This document shows, piece by piece, positions 1 to 5,047 of a DNA stretch of 5,047 nucleotides. Source of the DNA: Actinomycetota bacterium (GTDB lineage: Bacteria; Actinomycetota; Actinomycetes; Actinomycetales; Microbacteriaceae); contig WLIC01000062.1 of NCBI GenBank assembly GCA_009702405.1, positions 1-5,047 of the forward strand, in the 5' to 3' direction. The translations under genes and the position numbers were made by a program. The notes under the pieces were generated by a model. That model was not told the origin of the DNA and searched no databases. It saw only the letters and a list, made by a program, of their open reading frames with translations. The number at the start of each line of letters is the position of its first letter. Position 1 is the first letter of the stretch.

Positions 1-401
1 CCTGTTGTTGAGGTGTCCTCAACAACAACTACTCTCTTACCTTTAACATCAGGTCCTTCAACCTGTCTACCCATACCGTGAGCTTTTGCTTGCTTTCGAA
101 CAACAAAAGCATCAATAGCTCTACCTCTGTTGGAAGCCTGGTGCATAACAGCTGTGGCAACAGGATCTGCACCCATAGTCAAACCACCGATGGAATCAAA
201 CTCTGTAACACCATTGGCATCAAGTAAATCAAGCATGACCTGACCAATAAGAGCAGCAGCTTCATGATGCAGAGTTGCTCTACGAAGATCAACATAGTAA
301 TCAGCTTCAATACCGCTGGATAAAGTCACTCTGCCGTGAACAACAGCAAGTTCCTTAATTAGTTGAACTAGGCGGGGCTTGTTAGGAGAAGAAAAGGTCA
401 T
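1..401 (-). CDS. pyrE: Orotate phosphoribosyltransferase, N-terminal part (cut by left window edge)
   Basis: PyrE makes orotidine 5'-monophosphate from orotate and PRPP, the fifth step of UMP synthesis in the cytosol. I translated 133 complete codons from an ATG at 401. Visible family features are the N-terminal helix with LSSG and the DYYVDLR segment (about residues 27-40), GGLTMGADPVA (72-82), the mobile catalytic loop RKQAKAHGMG (102-111, with the K and H expected there), and the PRPP-binding stretch VVVVEDTSTTG starting near residue 124. The frame runs off position 1 just inside that motif, so roughly the last quarter is missing. The start is well fixed: an in-frame TAA lies two codons upstream (407-405) and no other ATG lies between. 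There is no convincing Shine-Dalgarno sequence, which fits a leaderless transcript. The gene is divergent from xthA with a 16-bp gap. Family assignment is very secure. Confidence 0.96.
   Translation of the reverse strand, partial: MTFSSPNKPRLVQLIKELAVVHGRVTLSSGIEADYYVDLRRATLHHEAAALIGQVMLDLLDANGVTEFDSIGGLTMGADPVATAVMHQASNRGRAIDAFVVRKQAKAHGMGRQVEGPDVKGKRVVVVEDTSTT
3..27. repeat. Perfect 11-bp inverted repeat with 3-nt loop inside pyrE
   Basis: Arms TGTTGTTGAGG (3-13) and CCTCAACAACA (17-27) are exact reverse complements separated by TGT. The repeat lies wholly within pyrE codons for the PRPP-binding motif (V-V-E-D-T-S-T-T). RNA from either strand could form an 11-bp hairpin. It may be a by-product of the codons chosen for Val-Val-Glu and Ser-Thr-Thr. 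No T tract follows on either side within the window, so it is not called a terminator. Confidence 0.6.
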
Positions 402-405
402 GCCT

Positions 406-411
406 TAAGTT
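406..411 (+). promoter_or_regulatory. Candidate -10 box for xthA (leaderless)
   Basis: TAAGTT fits the TAnnnT pattern of sigma-70-type -10 elements. It ends six bases before the xthA ATG, which would place the start of transcription on the A at 418. An xthA mRNA with no leader would explain the lack of a Shine-Dalgarno sequence nearby; the only AGGAG (384-388) is about 30 bases away. No good -35 is visible at 17-18 bp. The box overlaps the opposing pyrE -10 by four bases. Confidence 0.45.
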
Positions 412-413
412 TA
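408..413 (-). promoter_or_regulatory. Candidate -10 box for pyrE (leaderless)
   Basis: Read on the minus strand this is TAAACT, again TAnnnT. It is followed by exactly six bases and then the pyrE ATG at 401, so transcription is predicted to start on the A of the start codon. It is the near mirror image of the xthA box about the point 409.5, and the 8-bp palindrome GTTTAAAC (409-416) covers most of it. No clear -35 is seen inside the start of xthA. Confidence 0.45.
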
Positions 414-417
414 AACA

Positions 418-1200
418 ATGCGCATAGCAACTCATAACGTAAACAGCATTAGAACCCGTGTTGGTCGAGTAATCGACTGGTTGCAGCGTGCCGACATAGA
501 TGTTTTAGCTATGCAAGAGATCAAGTGCAAACCTGAGCAGTTCCCTATGCAGGCCTTTACTGACGCTGGCTACCACGTCGTATTACATGGACTAAACCAG
601 TGGAATGGTGTTGCCTTTGCGAGCAAGATGCCTGCTGAGGATGTTGAGATAGGTTTTGCTGACATGCCTGGCTTTGGTCCTGAACTAGCTCAAGAAGCTA
701 GAGCAATAGGAGCAACATTCAACGATGTGAGACTTTGGTCGCTATACATACCTAACGGTAGAACTCTTGAAGATCCGCACTACCAATACAAATTGGAATG
801 GTTAGACCGGCTAGCAGCAGCAACAGCTGAATGGTTAGAGCATGACCCTGAACAATCTCTTGCCCTTATGGGAGATTTCAACATCGCACCACTAGATACC
901 GATGTTTGGGATATTGATGACTTCGTCGGTTCAACACACGTCTCTGAACCTGAGAGACAAGCCTTTGAAGCTTTCGAACAAATCGGATTACAAGATGTTG
1001 TTCGACCACTAATCCCAACCGGTTATACCTATTGGGATTACCAACAACTTAGATTCCCAAGAGATGAAGGTATGCGCATTGACTTCATTCTTGGTAGTGA
1101 AGCTTTCAGTGAAAGAGTTCAATCAGCAGAAATAGTTAGAGACGAACGCAAAGGTGAAGGCCCTAGCGATCACGTTCCTGTTGTTGTTGAGATTGAATAA
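418..1200 (+). CDS. xthA: Exodeoxyribonuclease III / AP endonuclease
   Basis: This is a 260-residue enzyme of the endonuclease/exonuclease/phosphatase superfamily, close to the E. coli ExoIII length. It cuts DNA 5' of abasic sites and trims 3' ends during base-excision repair. The active site appears complete: N7 in THNVNS, E34 in AMQEIK, Y110 in LYIPNG, D153 and N155 in MGDFN, D222 in RIDFIL, and the D251-H252 pair in GPSDHVPV near the C-terminus. The ATG is firm because an in-frame TAA sits just one codon upstream (412-414). The stop overlaps the next start (TAATG), so the DUF1905 gene is probably translated from the same message. It is divergent from pyrE and probably leaderless. Nothing is missing or broken. 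Confidence 0.97.
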   Translation: MRIATHNVNSIRTRVGRVIDWLQRADIDVLAMQEIKCKPEQFPMQAFTDAGYHVVLHGLNQWNGVAFASKMPAEDVEIGFADMPGFGPELAQEARAIGATFNDVRLWSLYIPNGRTLEDPHYQYKLEWLDRLAAATAEWLEHDPEQSLALMGDFNIAPLDTDVWDIDDFVGSTHVSEPERQAFEAFEQIGLQDVVRPLIPTGYTYWDYQQLRFPRDEGMRIDFILGSEAFSERVQSAEIVRDERKGEGPSDHVPVVVEIE

Positions 1201-1481
1201 TGGAATTTAGTTTCACCGGAACCATGATCGAATGGCGCGGACCAGCACCGTTCTATTACATAGCTATACCTGACGATGTTTATGTTGAGATAAAAGCTGC
1301 AGCCAAGTTACTTAGCTACGGCTGGGGAGTCATTCCAGTTACATCAACAATCGGTAAGACAACTTTCACAACATCACTGTTTCCTAAAGATGGCGGTTAT
1401 TTACTACCAGTTAAGAACGCAGTTCGATTACCTGAGCAACTAGAACTAGGTATGGATGTGAAAGTGAAACTTAGTCTCTAG
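1200..1481 (+). CDS. DUF1905 domain protein
   Basis: This 93-residue protein is essentially one DUF1905 domain. Recognisable parts are the opening F-x-G-x-x-x-x-W (5-12), GPAPFYYIAIP (14-24), YGWGVIPV (40-47), TIGKTTFTTSLFP (50-62) and GGYLLPVKNAVR (65-76), ending with a G-x-x-V-x-V-x-L strand typical of the family. It has no signal peptide or membrane segment and is predicted to be a small cytosolic beta-rich domain. Its biochemical role is not known; in other bacteria the domain is often fused to, or found with, a YdeI/OmpD-associated helical domain, which is absent here. The ATG shares its A with the xthA stop, there is no strong Shine-Dalgarno sequence, and translational coupling to xthA is likely. 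The 3' end overlaps the convergent alkD-like gene by 11 bp. Confidence 0.9.
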   Translation: MEFSFTGTMIEWRGPAPFYYIAIPDDVYVEIKAAAKLLSYGWGVIPVTSTIGKTTFTTSLFPKDGGYLLPVKNAVRLPEQLELGMDVKVKLSL

Positions 1482-1486
1482 CTAAG
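1470..1486. other. Convergent 3' overlap with short hairpin (possible weak two-way stop)
   Basis: The stop codons of the DUF1905 gene (TAG, 1479-1481) and of the alkD-like gene (minus TAA, 1473-1471) interleave, leaving an 11-bp overlap of coding sequence. CTTAG (1470-1474) and CTAAG (1482-1486) form a 5-bp stem around a 7-base loop holding both gene ends. There is no GC-rich stem or T tract, so intrinsic termination is doubtful and opposing transcripts probably run into each other. Confidence 0.35.
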
Positions 1487-2184
1487 AAAGCTTTACGTTG
1501 CTTCTCTGGGTATTTCTCGATGGCGTATCTAAGCATTGTTCGAGGCATCACGTTTTTGTATTTGATTAGGAAATCAGTGAGAGTTTCTTCATTACGATTA
1601 CCGACTTCTCTAAGCATCCAGCCAACAGCTTTATGTATAAGGTCATGCTCATCATTCATGAGATCCTTAGCCATGGCTAGGGTTGGCCCAAACTTATTTA
1701 TCCTGATGAGTGGGAAGGTGAGAATGATTGCTGCTCTTCTCTCCCAAAGGTTTTCTGATTTAGCCAGAGCGTGCATGAACGGAGCTCCGTAACCTAAATG
1801 TCTTGAAAGTATTTCACCCAATACCGGTGCACTGGTATCTATCAGGTCCCAGTTGTTTACCTTGTTTGTTCTAACGAGTTCTAACCAGAATTCAAAGAGT
1901 TCAACTCTCTCAGAGTTAGTTTTAGCTACTGAATATTTGTAATTCAGAATGTGTAATGCGGTTAAGCGCTCTTCATGATATTTAGAGTTGGCTAAAGTTT
2001 CTAAGTCTTTGCTGTTTAGTTCTCTGTATTTCTTAGCAACAGTTCTCGTGTCAGGAACGGTAACTCCTAGGAAGAGATCACCCTCACCGTATTCACCTTT
2101 ACCCGTCTTGAAGTACCAGGCGGAGTTCTCGGCTCTAGCTTCTGTTGCTAGAGCTCTTAGATCAAGCCTTAGTTGTTTCAGCAA
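1471..2184 (-). CDS. alkD: AlkD-like DNA alkylation repair protein (HEAT-like repeats)
   Basis: This 237-residue all-helical protein belongs to the DNA alkylation repair family typified by Bacillus cereus AlkD, a glycosylase that removes bulky or cationic alkylated bases such as 3-methyladenine and 7-methylguanine without flipping them out. Family marks are WYFKTGKGEYGEGDLFLGV (23-41), NNWDLIDTSAP (110-120) with W112 and the likely catalytic D116, ENLWERRAAI (144-153) with W147 and R150, and HKAVGWMLREVG (184-195) with W189. I matched these to the AlkD DNA-contact and catalytic residues from memory. The start is a TTG at 2184: an in-frame TAG lies at 2205-2203, no ATG or GTG lies between, and the first internal Met is residue 137. 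It begins one base after the channel gene's TAA with no Shine-Dalgarno sequence, so it is probably translated by coupling. Its tail overlaps the DUF1905 gene. Confidence 0.92.
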   Translation of the reverse strand: MLKQLRLDLRALATEARAENSAWYFKTGKGEYGEGDLFLGVTVPDTRTVAKKYRELNSKDLETLANSKYHEERLTALHILNYKYSVAKTNSERVELFEFWLELVRTNKVNNWDLIDTSAPVLGEILSRHLGYGAPFMHALAKSENLWERRAAIILTFPLIRINKFGPTLAMAKDLMNDEHDLIHKAVGWMLREVGNRNEETLTDFLIKYKNVMPRTMLRYAIEKYPEKQRKAFLARD

Positions 2185-2185
2185 C

Positions 2186-4138
2186 TTATAGGTTGCCGAT
2201 AACTACTAAGGAATCACCCTCAACTGGAATGAATTCACTGGTCTTAGCAGGGTTTAGAACAACACCTGTTGAACCTTCAGCTCCTGTTCCAGATGCTAGA
2301 CGGTAACCAATAGCTGATTCACCATGGTTACGAGCAGTAGCAACTAGTTCAGCAAAAGAAACTGACTTACCGATAGGTGCATAGTCAGATATCTTTCTGA
2401 CGTTTAGAGTTGCACCTTCAGCATCGAAGAGATCTTCAAATACTGGAGCAAGAGCAGGGTTCTCGCTAATCTGAGCGATAAGTAAAGCAGCTAGCGAGTC
2501 GCTAACTACTAGATCATCAACAGCTGCAACACGAGCTAGTTCACTCTTTCTAGAGTCAAGGATTTCAGCAACCAGTCTGGTTGGCTCAACACCGTTACCA
2601 TCCGCTTTGAACAACTGGTTCATTTGCAACATGGTCAACATGGTTTGAGCATCTGCTTCTGATTCACTAATTGCATTGCGGTAACCAAGAACGATGATCT
2701 CGTCATAGTTCTTATCCTTAGCAGCTGAAATCAAATCATCGATGTCACCGGTTACTGATGCGTAAGAAACATTGATCTCACCAAACTTTAGATTGGCTAG
2801 TTCTGCTGGATCAACATAACGAGACTGTGCAACGATGTGAACTGTTGAGCCTTTAGGTAAGAACTGAGCTAGTTCATTTAGAACTGTTCTACCCATTGAA
2901 GACCAACCAATGATTAGCAAATGTTCTGCAACCTCATCACGTTTAGCTAGCGGAGTTACCTTGCTCTTAGCAATGTCTTCTCTAACCCCGGTATAGACAA
3001 CCTTGTCATCGTCTTCAGCAATAGCGATGATCTTTGTGCCTGGAGTGATAACAGTGTCTTGAGCAGGGTTAACACTTGTAGTTCCATCGGCATTTAGTAA
3101 ACCAATTACGCAAGCTTCATTGAAAGCAAGAATCGCATCTGCATATGTCTTACCAACTAGTGCTGGAACATCGGTGAAGTAAATCTCATCACCATCAAAA
3201 TCAAGTAGATCTAGAACAACAGCTGCAAGACCTGGTCTTCTGGAAGCTTGTGCTGTAACACGAGCAATAATCTCGTGTGAACGAACAGTAATAACCTGAC
3301 CGTTTGTTGCAGTTGTTAGAGCCTCACCTGTATTGGCGTCATCAATTTCAGTAACAATCTTGATGTTGGTGTTTGGGTTAACTGCTTTGATTGCAAGAAC
3401 AGTTGAAACTACGTTTGCATCTCCTGTTTCATCGCTATCTAAAACAATGATTGATTTAGCGTTAGCGATGTTGGTTCGCTTAAGATCTTCAGGGTTAGTC
3501 ACGTCTCCAGTTCTAGTGACTACTTTTAGCTTTCCTAAATCTTTAGCTCTCGCTTCAATTTCATCTTCCATGTAATCGCGAGTGTGATTGCTGAAGATAA
3601 CAACTCTTGCCTTACGAACATTTGAATTAGCGATAGCTAGTTCTTTTAGGATTGGGTAAATACGGTTAGACCAACCAAGAATAAGAGTGTGGTTATTGTC
3701 AACGATTGGGCTCTTACCTTTACGAAGACGGTCAAAGGTTCTAGTGATAGCACCAACGATGAAACCGGTAACGCTACCGCCAAGAGCAACTGTGCAGGCC
3801 CAGGTTAGGAAACCAAGAATACGTTCAGCCCAGGTAGCTTCTCCACCTTTACCAAACAGGGTGGCAAAGGAGCCCCAGAAGGTCTCAAAGTTGAACTCGA
3901 TAGCAGTCTCAGGGTGAGTAATAAATGGAAGAGCAAAAAGAATCGACTTAATTAGAACTAAAAGAATGGAGAAGATCACCATCAGGACAAACATCCAGGT
4001 GACGAACATCCCGCTCTTAGCTATCGAGTTGTCGAAGCTGTATCTAAGTTTTGCCCCCAGTGAAGGCTTAGCTGGAGTTGAAATAGTTGGTTCGCCTTGG
4101 GCACCCTGGCCGTAGCTACGTTCTTGTTTATTGGACAT
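2186..4138 (-). CDS. CASTOR/POLLUX-related predicted ion channel with two RCK-like NAD-binding domains
   Basis: This is a 650-residue predicted membrane protein related to the plant CASTOR/POLLUX channels. After a soluble, Gly/Pro-containing N-terminus (1-28) comes KLRYSFDNSIAK (30-41), a pre-membrane motif typical of the bacterial members. TM1 spans about 44-71, a pore-loop region with FWGSFATLFGKGG lies at 87-99, and TM2 spans about 108-131. Two Rossmann-like cytosolic domains follow, opening with HTLILGWSNRIYPILKEL (150-167) and HLLIIGWSSMGRTVLNEL (406-423). In both, GW replaces the usual GxG of RCK domains, as in the plant proteins. No TVGYG potassium filter is present, so the ion carried cannot be read from the sequence. 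The ATG is supported by the TAAAAT box eight bases upstream. It follows hspR after 61 bp and abuts alkD. Possible roles are ion or envelope homeostasis; this is inference. Confidence 0.9.
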   Translation of the reverse strand: MSNKQERSYGQGAQGEPTISTPAKPSLGAKLRYSFDNSIAKSGMFVTWMFVLMVIFSILLVLIKSILFALPFITHPETAIEFNFETFWGSFATLFGKGGEATWAERILGFLTWACTVALGGSVTGFIVGAITRTFDRLRKGKSPIVDNNHTLILGWSNRIYPILKELAIANSNVRKARVVIFSNHTRDYMEDEIEARAKDLGKLKVVTRTGDVTNPEDLKRTNIANAKSIIVLDSDETGDANVVSTVLAIKAVNPNTNIKIVTEIDDANTGEALTTATNGQVITVRSHEIIARVTAQASRRPGLAAVVLDLLDFDGDEIYFTDVPALVGKTYADAILAFNEACVIGLLNADGTTSVNPAQDTVITPGTKIIAIAEDDDKVVYTGVREDIAKSKVTPLAKRDEVAEHLLIIGWSSMGRTVLNELAQFLPKGSTVHIVAQSRYVDPAELANLKFGEINVSYASVTGDIDDLISAAKDKNYDEIIVLGYRNAISESEADAQTMLTMLQMNQLFKADGNGVEPTRLVAEILDSRKSELARVAAVDDLVVSDSLAALLIAQISENPALAPVFEDLFDAEGATLNVRKISDYAPIGKSVSFAELVATARNHGESAIGYRLASGTGAEGSTGVVLNPAKTSEFIPVEGDSLVVIGNL

Positions 4139-4199
4139 AGTTGTTCATTTTACCGAACCAATGGCCACAGGGATTAGAGATGTTCAGGCTTGCGAACCC
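4139..4199 (-). other. 61-bp spacer between hspR and the channel gene
   Basis: This is the longest gene-free stretch in the window. Apart from the TAAAAT box it contains no strong hairpin followed by a T tract, so no terminator for the heat-shock operon is evident and read-through from hspR into the channel gene is possible. The motif GGTTCG occurs twice (minus strand, near each end). No copy of the HspR operator (CTTGAGT-N7-ACTCAAG) is present. Confidence 0.4.
4147..4152 (-). promoter_or_regulatory. Candidate -10 box for the ion-channel gene
   Basis: On the minus strand this reads TAAAAT, five of six matches to TATAAT. Eight bases separate it from the channel ATG, so a transcript from it would carry a leader of only about 0-4 bases. 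No good -35 is seen 16-18 bp upstream, and there is no Shine-Dalgarno sequence before the ATG, which fits leaderless or near-leaderless expression. The channel and alkD could then be expressed separately from hspR. Confidence 0.45.
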
Positions 4200-4613
4200 T
4201 TACTTGTCACGCCAAATCTCAACAGCGTTTTGTTTCTTAGGCCTCTTACCTGTTGGTAGGGAGATAGTTCCTGAATCCCCAACGGCAAACACTCTGGCTC
4301 CTGGTTGGCTTGAGGCTAGTCGTTCAACTAGGTTCTCTAGTTCTGTGACTCTGCTCTTGAGTTCAACTGCTTGATTCTCTAGATCCATGATTCGTTTGAT
4401 AGCAACTAGAGAAACACCTTCATTAGATAGCTTGGCAACTTCAACTAACTGCGTGACATTGCGAAGGGTATACCTTCTACTCTGACCCAAGGTCCTAGAA
4501 GGCTTCACTAATCCCATGCGATCATACTGTCTAAGAGTTTGCGGATGCATGCGAGCAAGTTCAGCTGCTGCAGCGATAGTCAGGATAGGTGCATCTGGAT
4601 CGATGTTATTCAT
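4200..4613 (-). CDS. hspR: Heat-shock repressor HspR (MerR family)
   Basis: This 137-residue MerR-type regulator in actinobacteria represses the dnaK operon by binding inverted repeats called HAIR, with DnaK acting as co-repressor. The winged helix-turn-helix spans about residues 10-55 and contains the HspR hallmark ARMHPQTLRQYDRMGLV (20-36) and the wing SRRYTLRNV (45-53). NEGVSLVAIKRIMDLENQ (64-81) and the following heptad-like leucines (to about 99) form the dimer coiled coil. The tail RVFAVG (107-112) and terminal AVEIWRDK resemble the conserved HspR C-terminus. The ATG shares its A with the dnaJ TAA (TAATG), and an AGGA lies 8 bases upstream inside dnaJ, so coupled translation is expected. 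The repressor therefore lies in the operon it should control; its operator lies upstream of dnaK, outside this window. Confidence 0.95.
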   Translation of the reverse strand: MNNIDPDAPILTIAAAAELARMHPQTLRQYDRMGLVKPSRTLGQSRRYTLRNVTQLVEVAKLSNEGVSLVAIKRIMDLENQAVELKSRVTELENLVERLASSQPGARVFAVGDSGTISLPTGKRPKKQNAVEIWRDK

Positions 4614-5047
4614 TAGAGCAATCCTGCTTTATTAAGTAGGTCTTGTCTTGGATCTTCTTTAGGGAGCAAGTCATCAAATTCTTGTAATGCTTTAGCAGCT
4701 TTATCTGAAACATGAGCTGGAACAAGAATTTCAACTTTAGCTAAGAGATCACCATCACCTTTAGCAGATGAGACACCTTTGCCTTTAACTTTTAGAACTC
4801 TACCGTTAGGAGTGTTAGGTGAAACTTTTAATTTCACTGGATCGCCACCAAGAGTTGGCACAGAAATAGTTGCACCTAAAACAGCTTCAGCAAAAGTAAT
4901 AGGAACAGTAACCCTTAGGTTATTTCCATCACGACTAAAAACTGGATGAGGTTTAACGGTGACAGTAATAATCAGATCACCGTTAGGTCCACCATTGGGT
5001 GAAGGCTGTCCTTTGCCTCTTAGTTTTATTTTCTGACCATCTAAAAC
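4613..5047 (-). CDS. dnaJ: Chaperone DnaJ, C-terminal part (cut by right window edge)
   Basis: The frame is open from the right edge and gives 144 residues of the DnaJ substrate-binding C-terminal domains. It begins VLDGQKIKLRGKGQPSPNGG, then GDLIITVTVKPHPVFSRDGNNL, VTVPITFAEAVLGATISVPTL, NTPNGRVLKVKGKGV and GDLLAKVEILVP, all standard for DnaJ. The J domain, glycine-rich linker and any zinc finger lie beyond the edge. A GTG at 4861 could be mistaken for a start, but conserved DnaJ sequence continues upstream of it without a break. DnaJ delivers unfolded clients to DnaK and stimulates its ATPase. Direct coupling to hspR identifies this as the DnaJ1-type copy of the actinobacterial dnaK-grpE-dnaJ-hspR operon rather than the hrcA-linked DnaJ2; that is inferred from context. 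Confidence 0.95.
   Translation of the reverse strand, partial: VLDGQKIKLRGKGQPSPNGGPNGDLIITVTVKPHPVFSRDGNNLRVTVPITFAEAVLGATISVPTLGGDPVKLKVSPNTPNGRVLKVKGKGVSSAKGDGDLLAKVEILVPAHVSDKAAKALQEFDDLLPKEDPRQDLLNKAGLL
4622..4625 (-). promoter_or_regulatory. Shine-Dalgarno sequence for hspR
   Basis: AGGA on the minus strand lies eight bases before the hspR ATG, inside the last codons of dnaJ. It is the only gene start in the window with a reasonable Shine-Dalgarno match at normal spacing. This supports the 4613 start and suggests hspR is always translated from a longer message. Confidence 0.5.

Noticed and set aside
1520..1792. Open plus-strand frame of 90 codons opposite the alkD-like gene
   Set aside because: It lies wholly within the antisense of a well-conserved gene, has no recognisable domain and no promoter or ribosome site; it is a shadow frame.
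3333..3917. Two open plus-strand frames (3333-3575 and 3687-3917) opposite the channel gene
   Set aside because: The minus-strand frame carries clear channel and Rossmann motifs across the same region; these are shadow frames.
4139..4199. Possible transcription terminator or riboswitch between hspR and the channel gene
   Set aside because: Only 4-bp, wobble-containing stems can be drawn and there is no T tract on the minus strand; 61 bases is also too short for known riboswitch folds.
4141..4374. Plus-strand frame of 77 codons opposite hspR and its spacer
   Set aside because: It is antisense to a confident hspR, and its composition looks like the reverse reading of HspR codons. No supporting start signal was seen.
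4356..4376. CTTGAGT followed after 7 bases by CTTGATT inside hspR, resembling an HspR (HAIR) site
   Set aside because: HAIR needs an inverted pair, CTTGAGT-N7-ACTCAAG. Here the second half is in direct, not inverted, orientation, and the codons belong to the coiled-coil segment of HspR.
4613..4861. An 82-residue stand-alone protein starting at a GTG at 4861
   Set aside because: Conserved DnaJ sequence continues in the same frame to the window edge, so this GTG is an internal valine codon of dnaJ.
1..5047. Mobile element, defence island, CRISPR array or tRNA gene
   Set aside because: All sequence is accounted for by housekeeping or stress genes with uniform base use. No spaced repeat series, transposase or integrase motif, or cloverleaf was seen on either strand.

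Overview
This window looks like part of a compact chromosome from a low-GC actinobacterium. GC content is about 43% in the first 60 bases, and the rest looks similar by eye. The actinobacterial call rests on three things: an HspR repressor downstream of and overlapping dnaJ, a large CASTOR/POLLUX-type predicted ion channel of the kind common in actinobacteria, and an actinobacterial-style PyrE motif (EDTSTTG). Low GC, many AGA and CTA codons and almost no spacer DNA suggest a streamlined, possibly aquatic lineage, perhaps near Microbacteriaceae or the planktonic acI group. That placement is a guess. Nothing in the window looks mobile, phage-derived or CRISPR-like, and no RNA gene was seen.

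Layout, left to right. Positions 1-401 (minus strand) hold the first 133 codons of pyrE (orotate phosphoribosyltransferase), cut by the window edge. A 16-bp gap separates it from a divergent plus-strand pair: xthA (exodeoxyribonuclease III, 418-1200) and a DUF1905 gene (1200-1481), which overlap by one base as TAATG. This pair runs tail to tail, with an 11-bp overlap, into a minus-strand block read from the right edge: dnaJ C-terminal half (4613-5047), hspR (4200-4613), a 650-residue predicted ion channel (2186-4138) and an AlkD-type DNA alkylation repair gene (1471-2184). No gene-free stretch exceeds 61 bp.

Function. The right side is the tail of a heat-shock operon, probably dnaK-grpE-dnaJ-hspR, with the repressor coupled to the chaperone it controls. 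The channel and the alkylation-repair gene follow on the same strand. They may be read from heat-shock transcripts, from the channel's own -10 box, or from both. The left side joins pyrimidine synthesis to base-excision repair across a tiny shared promoter. The two repair genes, AlkD-like glycosylase and exonuclease III/AP endonuclease, would act in sequence on alkylated DNA, but they sit on opposite strands.

The most notable non-coding signal is the pyrE/xthA divergent region. Two near-symmetric, overlapping -10-like boxes are each placed so that transcription would begin on the A of the facing ATG, giving two leaderless mRNAs. I did not find a clearly new multi-gene system here. The genes belong to known families, and the interest lies in their arrangement and control.
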